Shown piece by piece: positions 43,898-51,310 of a DNA stretch of 64,000 nucleotides. How positions within the stretch are numbered: position 1 is the first letter of the stretch; each line of letters opens with the position of its first letter. A program made the translations under genes and the position numbers. The notes under the pieces were generated by a model, which saw only the letters and a program-made list of their open reading frames with translations, was not told the origin of the DNA and ran no database searches. Origin of the DNA: Shiella aurantiaca (lineage in GTDB: Bacteria; Bacteroidota; Bacteroidia; Cytophagales; Cyclobacteriaceae); the NCBI GenBank assembly GCA_030412945.1, contig JAUHJS010000004.1, forward strand, positions 372,001 through 436,000, in the 5' to 3' direction.

Positions 43898-44452
43898 ATG
43901 AAATACCTATTCTATTTACTGATTACTCTTTCCGTTGGCACCACGCTCTTCAGCTGCTCAGACAAAAAGCTGAACGAGGAAGATTTGCCCGTGTACGATG
44001 GTCCGGTGGTGGAAGCAGATAGTATTTCTACCCTTTATAGCGATTCGGCTATTGTGCGTATCAAGCTTATGGCCAAAAAGCAGTTTGAGTTTGAGAATGG
44101 CGACCGCGACTTCCCCGAAGGGATGTATATGGAGTTTTACGAGCCCGATGGTCGTGTGTCTTCTACCTTGGTGGCCAATCAAGGCCATTATTACCGAGAA
44201 GAAAACTTGTACAAAGCCACAGGCGATGTGCGGGTAAACAGCGTAGATAATGGGGATAAACTGAACACCGAAGAGCTATTCTGGAATCCTACGGAGGAGA
44301 AAGTATATACCGACAAGTTCGTGCGTGTGGAGCAGGAAGGTGATATCACTACCGGGGAAGGTCTTGAAGCCGCACAGGATTTTTCTACTTGGCGTATCCT
44401 GAAACCTACGGGTTTTATCTCTATGGATGAGGAGGAAGATGAAGAAGAATAA
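43898..44452 (+). CDS. lptC: LptC-like LPS export lipoprotein
   Basis: LptC bridges the LptBFG transporter and LptA in lipopolysaccharide transport. The 184-residue protein has a lipoprotein-type signal (TTLFSC, Cys after about 20 residues) and the beta-jellyroll signature of LptC: DSAIVRIKLMAKKQFEFENGD, PEGMYMEFYEPDG, STLVANQGHYYREENLYKATGDVRV and NTEELFWNPTEEKVYTDKFVRV. The tail is very acidic (DEEEDEEE). The true start is the ATG at 43898, directly after a terminator-like hairpin. The next gene begins inside its last codons. Confidence 0.88.
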   Translation: MKYLFYLLITLSVGTTLFSCSDKKLNEEDLPVYDGPVVEADSISTLYSDSAIVRIKLMAKKQFEFENGDRDFPEGMYMEFYEPDGRVSSTLVANQGHYYREENLYKATGDVRVNSVDNGDKLNTEELFWNPTEEKVYTDKFVRVEQEGDITTGEGLEAAQDFSTWRILKPTGFISMDEEEDEEE

Positions 44453-44678
44453 AGCAGCCTCAAAACAAGGCAGCAAGCCTCAATTACTCGATATACTCAT
44501 TTTTTCTAACTTAGTTGCCTTTTTTGTAATTGGCGTTCACCAAACCTTTGTTTTGGGTTTTTCCCGTTCCTATTGGATTTTTATGTTAGTAATTAGTTTG
44601 TTACTTTTATACAATTACCGTAAAAACCAAAGTCTGCAAAAGAGCAAAGAACCCACGGTAAGGTCTAAAAAGAAATGA
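44439..44678 (+). CDS. Small two-helix membrane protein
   Basis: A 79-residue protein with a Lys-rich start, two hydrophobic helices (about 19-40 and 45-62: ILIFSNLVAFFVIGVH and YWIFMLVISLLLLYNY) and a basic tail. It overlaps lptC by 14 bases and the CorC-like gene by 4 (ATGA), so it is translationally coupled within the operon. An ATG at 44427 would add four residues. Not recognised; its position suggests it assists LptC or the CNNM protein. Confidence 0.7.
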   Translation: MKKNKAASKQGSKPQLLDILIFSNLVAFFVIGVHQTFVLGFSRSYWIFMLVISLLLLYNYRKNQSLQKSKEPTVRSKKK

Positions 44679-45961
44679 GCCTCGACTACTACTCGCTACT
44701 AATCATTTTTATTACCCTTGTTTTTAGTGCTTTCTTCTCCGGAATCGAAATAGCCTTTGTTTCGGCCAATAAGCTCCAGATAGAACTCGAAAACAAACAA
44801 GGCCTTTTATCCGGCCGACTGCTTTCTCGGTTTTTAAAAAAACCTTCCGACTTCCTGGGCACTACCCTTGTGGGCAATACCATCGCCTTGGTGGTGTACG
44901 GTATTTTCATGGCCAAGCTGCTCGATCCGTTCATTGCGCGTCAGCTTCCCGAAAGCTTGAATAACGAAGCCTCCGTGCTTATTCTTTCTACCATTCTCTC
45001 TACCTTATTGGTATTGATTACAGCCGAGTTCACTCCTAAGAGTGTCTTTCTCATCAACCCAAATTTCTCTCTGTCATTATTCGCTGTGCCCTTGGTAATG
45101 GTGTATTACCTTATGTATCCCTTGGTGCAAATCATAGTAGGCTTATCAAAATTCACGATTAAAAACCTCTTTCGCCTTGAATATTCTGAGGATAGGCCAG
45201 TATTTCGCTTAGCCGACCTCAACGTATACATCGATCATGTAAGTCAGGATTCGGAAGAATCAGCCAATGAGGTGAATACCAAGATATTCTCCAATGCCTT
45301 GGAGTTCAAAACGGTAAAAGTGCGCGATTGCATGATTCCGCGTACCGATATTGTGGCTATTGATATTGAGGATGGCATCGATGCCCTGAAAAAAGCCCTG
45401 ATTGAATCAGGTCACTCCAAAATCATTGTGTACAATGAATCTATCGATGAGGTGATAGGTTATTGCCACTCCCTAGCCTTGTATAAGAAGCCCAAGGAGA
45501 TTCAACAGATATTAACGCCCATCATTATTGTGCCCGAAACCATGTTGGCCAATGAACTGATGGTGCAATTTATTCAAGAGCGTAAAAGCTTGGCTCTAGT
45601 GGTAGATGAATTCGGTGGTACCTCTGGCTTAGTAAGTATTGAGGATATCTTTGAAGAGATTTTTGGGGATATACAAGATGAGCACGATGAAGACGAGTGG
45701 ATAGAACAGCAGTTGGATGAGAACACCTATTTGTTCAGCGCCCGTCATGAAATTGACTACTTAAACGATACCTATGGATGGGAAATCCCCGAGGGAGATT
45801 ACGAAACCTTGGGTGGCTATATATTATCTATTACCGAAAACATACCTGCTGTAAATGAGGTGGTAGAGGCTTCTCCTTTCATATTTACCATCCAAACCAT
45901 GCAGGATACCCGCATCGACACCGTAAAAGTAACCTACGACCGCGGAGGCTCCGATGAGTAA
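44675..45961 (+). CDS. CNNM/CorC-family membrane protein with CBS domains
   Basis: The 428-residue protein has a DUF21 transmembrane domain (about 1-180, with SGIEIAFVSANKLQIE and TTLVGNTIALVVYG), a CBS pair (about 205-330, with MIPRTDIVAID and VVDEFGGTSGLVSIEDIFEEIFGDI) and a C-terminal CorC_HlyC domain (about 345-425). These are called hemolysin-like in old annotations; relatives include magnesium exporters and GldE, a gliding-motility protein. No gld genes lie nearby, so transport is the likelier role. Overlaps the upstream small protein gene by 4 nt. Confidence 0.85.
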   Translation: MSLDYYSLLIIFITLVFSAFFSGIEIAFVSANKLQIELENKQGLLSGRLLSRFLKKPSDFLGTTLVGNTIALVVYGIFMAKLLDPFIARQLPESLNNEASVLILSTILSTLLVLITAEFTPKSVFLINPNFSLSLFAVPLVMVYYLMYPLVQIIVGLSKFTIKNLFRLEYSEDRPVFRLADLNVYIDHVSQDSEESANEVNTKIFSNALEFKTVKVRDCMIPRTDIVAIDIEDGIDALKKALIESGHSKIIVYNESIDEVIGYCHSLALYKKPKEIQQILTPIIIVPETMLANELMVQFIQERKSLALVVDEFGGTSGLVSIEDIFEEIFGDIQDEHDEDEWIEQQLDENTYLFSARHEIDYLNDTYGWEIPEGDYETLGGYILSITENIPAVNEVVEASPFIFTIQTMQDTRIDTVKVTYDRGGSDE

Positions 45962-46036
45962 TCCTATTCTCCTTTTCGTAAAATTTTGATTTTAAGCTTT
46001 TATCTCATTATTTTGCGGCACTTTAAATTTTAGCAA

Positions 46037-48145
46037 ATGGCATTGATTAACAAAATCAGAGAAAAATCCGGACTTGCAGTTGGTATTATAGCAATCGGCT
46101 TATTGTTGTTTATGGTTGGAGGCGATTTACTCGGGCCAAACTCTTTCATTATGGGTACTAACCAGAATAATGTAGGGGAAATTGCTGGGGAAGATGTTTC
46201 CTATCAGGAGTTTCAGCAGCAGGTAGATGAAATGGAATATAATTGGACCGTGAACTTCGGTCGCAAGCCTACCGAAACGGATATGTACACTATCCGTCAG
46301 CAAGCATGGGAGCTGATGATTGTTAAGAAAGCCTTCCAGAAAGAATTTGAAAAGCTAGGCATTACCGTTACCGATGAAGAGGTAATCGATATGGTGCAGG
46401 GGAACAACGTGAGCCCAGACCTTAAGCAAGTGCCTATTTTCCAAAACGAAAATACCGGTGAATTCGACAAGCAAAAAGTGGTGGAGTTCCTTCAGTCACT
46501 TAGCCAAATGCCTATCGAAAACCAAGCGCAGTGGTTGGCTTTTGAGCGTAGCTTGCCAGCAAGCCGTATCCGTTTGAAATACGAAAACTTGATGCTTACC
46601 TCGTCTTACGTAACCAAAGCCGAAGCCGAGCAAGAATACAAAGAACAAACAGCCGTTGCGGAAATTAACTATTTCTATGTGCCTTACTTCTCAGTAAACG
46701 ACTCATTGGTAACTGTTACCGAAGCGGAATTGAGAGACTACATGAATGCCAACGCTGAAAAATATAAGGCTACGGAAAGCAGAAGTGTAAACTTCGTTAG
46801 CTTCCCTATCATTGCCACTTCTGAAGATTCCGCTTATTTGCGCAACGACCTTGTGAAATTGGTTGCAGACTTCAAAACAGCCGAAAACGATTCTACTTTT
46901 GCTGCTATCAATGCCGAAAGCCAGTCGTTTTATGAGATCGTAACTCCTGCCACTATTCCTGCTAGCTTGCAAGATGTTGAACTAATTGCAGGGCAAGTAC
47001 ACGGACCATTGGTAGAAAACGGAAGCTATGTGTTGTACAAAGTAAGCCGCGTAACCAATGCCGATAAACCGAGTGCAAAAGCTAGCCATATTTTGATTAA
47101 GTGGGCTGATGATTCGGCTGAAGCCAAAGCAGAAGCTAAAAAAGAGGCCGATAGAATTGCCAAAGAAATTAATGGGGGTGCTGACTTTGCTCAAATGGCA
47201 CGTCAGTTCAGTGCCGACCCTTCTTCGTCTCGTGGTGGTGATTTAGGATGGTTTACAGAAGATGTAATGGTTGAGCCTTTCGCTAAAGCAGTATTTGCTG
47301 CTACTAAAGAAGGCTTTATCAATAGAGTGGTAGAAACTGAATACGGATATCACCTAATCAATGTAACCAAAGTAGCTACTAGTATGAGCTATCATTTGGC
47401 CAAAATTGATCGTGAGATTGCTCCAAGTGAGTCAACCCGCGATGCTGCTTTCCGCCAAGCCGATTATTTTGCCAGCACTGTAACCAGCCTAGATGAGTTC
47501 AAAGCTAAAGCCCAAGAAGAAGGTGTAACGGTATTGGAGGCCAGTAGAATTGCTAAAGATGCTCGTAGAGCCGGGGTATTGAGTAATGCCAGAGAATTGG
47601 TGCGCTGGGTATACAATGAGGCTTCTTTGAACGAAGTTAGTGGTGTGTTTGATGTAGATGATGCCTACGTGGTAGCCATCATGACAGGTGCTGTTTCCGA
47701 AGGTGAGCTTTCTGTAGATAACGCCCGCAGCGAAATAACCAACAAAGTGAAAAACCAGAAGAAAGCTGAAATCATTAAAAAGAAATTGGGTGAAGCGAAA
47801 GGAAGCTTTAGCGAATTGGCTGCCGCTTACGGAGCTGATGCCAAAACGGGTTCAATGAGCGATTTGAAGATATCTTCTAACAGCATTACAGGAGTAGGCT
47901 TCGCTCCGGCTGCAGTTGGTAGAGCCTTCTCCTTGAAGAATGGTGAAAGAAGCGAGCTTATTGAAGCCGATAATGGTATTGTAATTGTTGAAATGGTGGC
48001 CTTAACCGAAGCGCCTGAGATTGCCGACTATGCGTCATATAAAGAGCAGGTAGCACAAAAGCGTGATGGTAGACAAGCCTTTAATATTACCGAGGCTATT
48101 AAGCTGAATGCCGACATTACCGATGAACGTTACAAATTCTATTAA
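46037..48145 (+). CDS. PpiD/SurA-like peptidyl-prolyl isomerase
   Basis: The 702-residue periplasmic foldase has an N-terminal membrane anchor (SGLAVGIIAIGLLLFMVGGDLLG), a SurA_N-like chaperone region (about 40-230) and a parvulin domain (about 345-445: KASHILIKW, FSADPSSSRGGDLGWF, EYGYHLINV). It helps fold outer-membrane and exported proteins, fitting the neighbouring LptC and barrel genes. TTATTTTG with TTG 19 nt upstream, near 46008, is one mismatch from the promoter consensus. A terminator follows at 48152, inside the next gene. Confidence 0.88.
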   Translation: MALINKIREKSGLAVGIIAIGLLLFMVGGDLLGPNSFIMGTNQNNVGEIAGEDVSYQEFQQQVDEMEYNWTVNFGRKPTETDMYTIRQQAWELMIVKKAFQKEFEKLGITVTDEEVIDMVQGNNVSPDLKQVPIFQNENTGEFDKQKVVEFLQSLSQMPIENQAQWLAFERSLPASRIRLKYENLMLTSSYVTKAEAEQEYKEQTAVAEINYFYVPYFSVNDSLVTVTEAELRDYMNANAEKYKATESRSVNFVSFPIIATSEDSAYLRNDLVKLVADFKTAENDSTFAAINAESQSFYEIVTPATIPASLQDVELIAGQVHGPLVENGSYVLYKVSRVTNADKPSAKASHILIKWADDSAEAKAEAKKEADRIAKEINGGADFAQMARQFSADPSSSRGGDLGWFTEDVMVEPFAKAVFAATKEGFINRVVETEYGYHLINVTKVATSMSYHLAKIDREIAPSESTRDAAFRQADYFASTVTSLDEFKAKAQEEGVTVLEASRIAKDARRAGVLSNARELVRWVYNEASLNEVSGVFDVDDAYVVAIMTGAVSEGELSVDNARSEITNKVKNQKKAEIIKKKLGEAKGSFSELAAAYGADAKTGSMSDLKISSNSITGVGFAPAAVGRAFSLKNGERSELIEADNGIVIVEMVALTEAPEIADYASYKEQVAQKRDGRQAFNITEAIKLNADITDERYKFY

Positions 48146-48833
48146 GATAGCAAAGACCCTAGCAATAGGGTCTTTTTTTTGTCTGTATGCTTGGGCCTGC
48201 CAAAGTCCGGCTAAGCAAGAAAATGCCTCTCAAGTGGATACACTATCGGTATCCCCCGATTCTATCGTTTCTAATAGTCCCGCTTTTGTTTCCTTGGAAG
48301 ACCCTCAGCGTGACGCATGGTCTAAACCTGCCAAAGTGCTCGAATTTATGGGTGATTTGCATGGCAAAACCTTGGTGGATATTGGAGCGGGCTCTGGGTA
48401 TTTTACGTATTTTTTTGCCCAAACGAATTGCCAAAAGGTTATCAGTGTGGACATTGATGAACAGTTTTTGGCCTATATCAATGATCGAAAGCAGGAGCTT
48501 GACAGTGGGCATAAAATCGAAACGCGATTGGGTGAAGTGCAAGGTCCTCCTCTCTCAGTAGGAGAAGCCGATGTGATTACGCTAGTGAATACGTCTTATT
48601 ACATACAAGACTTAAGTGGGTATTTCACGCATTTGCATGCTGCCCTTTCTGCTTCCGGTGTTTTGTATATTATTGATTTTAATCAGGAAACTGAAGCCGC
48701 TCTTCCTCAGCACCCCTATATTTCCCAAGCTAAAGTACGCGAAGCGCTAAAAAATGCAGGATTTAGCCGTATTTCAATAGATACTCAACTTTTACCCTAC
48801 CAGTACATAGCGGTAGCAAAAAAGGTAAAATAG
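48123..48833 (+). CDS. SAM methyltransferase-fold protein with lipoprotein-like signal
   Basis: About 236 residues. The N-terminus is a signal segment (IKIAKTLAIGSFFCLYAWAC) that looks like a lipoprotein signal although Trp at -2 of the Cys is unusual. The rest is a class I methyltransferase: DPQRDAWSKPAKVLEFMGD, motif I VDIGAGSGYF, the acidic ISVDID, then ITLVNTSYYI and a C-terminal strand pair. DPxRDxWxxP-plus-methyltransferase proteins of this kind are known as secreted or lipoprotein relatives in several phyla; function is unknown. It starts inside the last codons of the foldase gene, and the foldase terminator hairpin falls within its signal-peptide codons. The frame extends to 48108 but the ATG at 48123 starts the signal. 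Confidence 0.78.
   Translation: MNVTNSIKIAKTLAIGSFFCLYAWACQSPAKQENASQVDTLSVSPDSIVSNSPAFVSLEDPQRDAWSKPAKVLEFMGDLHGKTLVDIGAGSGYFTYFFAQTNCQKVISVDIDEQFLAYINDRKQELDSGHKIETRLGEVQGPPLSVGEADVITLVNTSYYIQDLSGYFTHLHAALSASGVLYIIDFNQETEAALPQHPYISQAKVREALKNAGFSRISIDTQLLPYQYIAVAKKVK
48152..48180 (+). terminator. Intrinsic terminator of the foldase gene, embedded in the next coding region
   Basis: A 10-bp perfect stem (AAAGACCCTA with TAGGGTCTTT), GCAA loop and a run of eight T (48173-48180). It begins 7 bases after the foldase stop, and its bases encode residues about 10-19 of the overlapping methyltransferase-like gene. Confidence 0.8.
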
Positions 48834-48902
48834 TGGAACCAATATTTTGCCGATTACGGTTATCACGGTAACTTGCATATTATTTTTAATCAATCTAAAT
48901 AA

Positions 48903-49130
48903 ATGGCAGAGGCTAGAAACGCATCCCAATTAAAAATAGGGGAAAAGGGCATTATAGCGGGCTTTAAAGATGAGCCTGTATCCTTAAAGCTTATGGAAAT
49001 GGGTTGTCTGCCCGGGGTGGAAATCTCCATGAGTTTTACGGCTCCCTTGGGCGACCCGATGTGTATTAGTGTGTCAGGGTATCATTTGGCGCTTCGCAAA
49101 GATGAAGCTACTATGATTTATCTTCAGTAA
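48903..49130 (+). CDS. feoA: Ferrous iron transport accessory protein FeoA
   Basis: The 75-residue SH3-like protein fits FeoA: LKIGEKGIIAGFKDEPVSLKLMEMGCLPGVEI, then FTAPLGDPMCISVSGYHLALRKDEA. It supports FeoB in Fe(II) import. It lies 3 nt upstream of feoB and about 70 bases after the previous gene. The upstream gap has only partial promoter matches. Confidence 0.93.
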   Translation: MAEARNASQLKIGEKGIIAGFKDEPVSLKLMEMGCLPGVEISMSFTAPLGDPMCISVSGYHLALRKDEATMIYLQ

Positions 49131-49133
49131 GAG

Positions 49134-51248
49134 ATGCCACTAAAAAGCCATCCGAAAATAGCGCTCTTAGGAAATCCCAACTCGGGAAAATCCTCTCTGT
49201 TTAATCACCTCACCGGACTGAACCAGAAAATCGGGAATTTTCCGGGGGTAACCGTGGATATGAAGAGCGGTCACTGCAAGTTGGATGATAACGTAACAGC
49301 CGAACTGATTGACCTACCGGGTGTATACAGCCTATACCCACGTTCCTTAGACGAAAAAATCGTATTCGACCTACTTAGTAATGTTAATCATGCCTCCTAC
49401 CCCGACTTGGTGGTAGTAGTGGTAGATGCTTCCAATATCAGACGAAATCTTCTGCTTTTTAGTCAGATTTATGACTTGGGCATTCCGGTAGTGATGGCAC
49501 TGAATATGCTAGACGTAGCCATTGATGCCGGACTTACGGTAGATATAGAGGCACTTAAGAAAGAGCTTGGTATTCAAGTAGTGCAGATAAATGCCCGTAA
49601 AGGCACAGGCATAGAAGATTTGAAAAAGGCTTTGGCTGCTCCCAAGCTGAATGCGCACGAACCCATGTTTGTACCTTCTGAAGGCATGGAGCTGGTAGAT
49701 TTGGTAAAATCCACTTACGGCATTGAGAACACCTATTTGGCCTATCAGGTGGCGCAGCAGAGTGAGGATATTACCTGGCTTGATGCCCAGCAGAAAAGCC
49801 AAATGGCGGAATGGAAGCGTGAATTTAAGTTTTATGGAGAACGCCTGCAACGCCTCGAAACCGTAGCGCGCTACCAAAAGATTAACGAGCTGGTGAGCCT
49901 TGCCTTAAAAGAAGCAAGTCCTAAAAAGAAGAACCAACTTACCCGTCAGCTCGATGCCATATTTACCCACCGAATTGGTGGCTACCTAATATTCTTTTTT
50001 ATCCTTTTTGTCATTTTTCAAGCCATTTTTGCCTGGGCTTCTGTGCCCATGGATTTTATTGACAGCACAGTAGCTCAATTCAGTCAGTGGTTGGCCAACC
50101 GCCTTCCTGAAGGGGTACTCACCAGTTTGTTTACCGAAGGCGTAATCCCAGGAATAGGAGGGGTGTTGATATTTGTACCTCAAATTGCCCTGCTATTTGG
50201 CTTTATTGCGGTATTGGAAGAGTCCGGCTATATGGCTAGGGTGGTATTTTTGATGGATAAAATCATGAGACGCTTCGGCCTAAATGGTAAGAGTGTGGTT
50301 CCCTTGATTTCGGGTGTGGCTTGCGCGATTCCTGCTGTTATGGCTACGCGAAACATCGACAACTGGAAGGAGCGCATTATCACCATTATGGTTACCCCAT
50401 TAATGAGCTGCTCTGCGCGTTTGCCCATTTATACCATTTTGATCGCCATTACTGTACCCGATATCAATTATTTCGGAGTAATTAACCTACATGGTATCGC
50501 CCTTATGGGTATGTACCTCTTAGGGTTCTTTGCGGCTTTATTGTCGGCTTGGTTGATGAAACTCTTCATGCGGACTAAGGAAAGAAGCTACTTCATCATG
50601 GAGCTTCCTTTGTACAAATCGCCTCGCTGGATCAATGTGGGCGTAACCATTGTAGATAAGGTAAAGGCTTTTGTATTTGAAGCAGGGAAAATCATCTTGG
50701 CCATATCTATTGTGCTTTGGGTATTGGCAAGTTACGGCCCGGGCGATGCCATGGATCATGCGGAAGAGAATGCCCTACCGGCTAATTGGCAAGAAACCTT
50801 GAGCGAGAAAGAAGCAGAAAACAAAATTGCCGCCTATAAGCTAGAGAACTCCTATGCGGGCACCATGGGTAAGTGGATTGAGCCTGTTATTAAGCCATTG
50901 GGTTTTGATTGGAAGATTGGTATTGCTTTGATTACATCCTTTGCGGCCCGCGAGGTATTTGTAGGTACTATGGCCACCATATATAGCGTGGGGGTAGATG
51001 CCGATGACGAGTCGACTATAAAAAGCCGTATGCGGGCGGAAATCAATCCTGATACCGGGAAACCCATGTATTCTACCGCACTTTCTATATCGCTGCTGAT
51101 ATTTTATGCTTTTGCCATGCAATGTATGAGTACCGTAGCCGTGGTGTACCGCGAAACGAAAGGTTGGAAATGGCCGCTTATTCAAACAGCTTACATGACA
51201 GGCCTCGCATATTTATCCAGTCTATTAGTCTATCAACTATTGAAATAA
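49134..51248 (+). CDS. feoB: Ferrous iron transport protein FeoB
   Basis: The 704-residue protein joins a GTPase domain (G1 GNPNSGKSS, G3 DLPGVYSL, G4 NMLD; about residues 1-165), a helical GDI-like spacer, and a membrane domain with paired gate repeats (GVACAIPAVMATRNI, MSCSARLPIY; ITSFAAREVFVGTMATIY). It imports Fe(II) across the inner membrane. Length is slightly below the 770 of E. coli. It is coupled to feoA and ends at a strong bidirectional terminator. Confidence 0.95.
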   Translation: MPLKSHPKIALLGNPNSGKSSLFNHLTGLNQKIGNFPGVTVDMKSGHCKLDDNVTAELIDLPGVYSLYPRSLDEKIVFDLLSNVNHASYPDLVVVVVDASNIRRNLLLFSQIYDLGIPVVMALNMLDVAIDAGLTVDIEALKKELGIQVVQINARKGTGIEDLKKALAAPKLNAHEPMFVPSEGMELVDLVKSTYGIENTYLAYQVAQQSEDITWLDAQQKSQMAEWKREFKFYGERLQRLETVARYQKINELVSLALKEASPKKKNQLTRQLDAIFTHRIGGYLIFFFILFVIFQAIFAWASVPMDFIDSTVAQFSQWLANRLPEGVLTSLFTEGVIPGIGGVLIFVPQIALLFGFIAVLEESGYMARVVFLMDKIMRRFGLNGKSVVPLISGVACAIPAVMATRNIDNWKERIITIMVTPLMSCSARLPIYTILIAITVPDINYFGVINLHGIALMGMYLLGFFAALLSAWLMKLFMRTKERSYFIMELPLYKSPRWINVGVTIVDKVKAFVFEAGKIILAISIVLWVLASYGPGDAMDHAEENALPANWQETLSEKEAENKIAAYKLENSYAGTMGKWIEPVIKPLGFDWKIGIALITSFAAREVFVGTMATIYSVGVDADDESTIKSRMRAEINPDTGKPMYSTALSISLLIFYAFAMQCMSTVAVVYRETKGWKWPLIQTAYMTGLAYLSSLLVYQLLK

Positions 51249-51249
51249 A

Positions 51250-51290
51250 ATAAGAAAGCCGATGAAGTATAAATTCATCGGCTTTCTTAT
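51250..51290. terminator. Bidirectional intrinsic terminator
   Basis: A perfect 17-bp stem (51250-51266 with 51274-51290) and 7-nt loop lie between the convergent feoB and processing-protease genes. The arms end in AAGAAA and TTTCTT, so it works on both strands. Confidence 0.85.
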
Positions 51291-51310
51291 GTATTGTCTA
51301 TTCGTATAAA

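Noticed and set aside
44675-45961. GldE gliding-motility protein.
   Set aside because: The CNNM/CorC architecture fits, but no gld genes are near and the neighbours are LPS and foldase genes.
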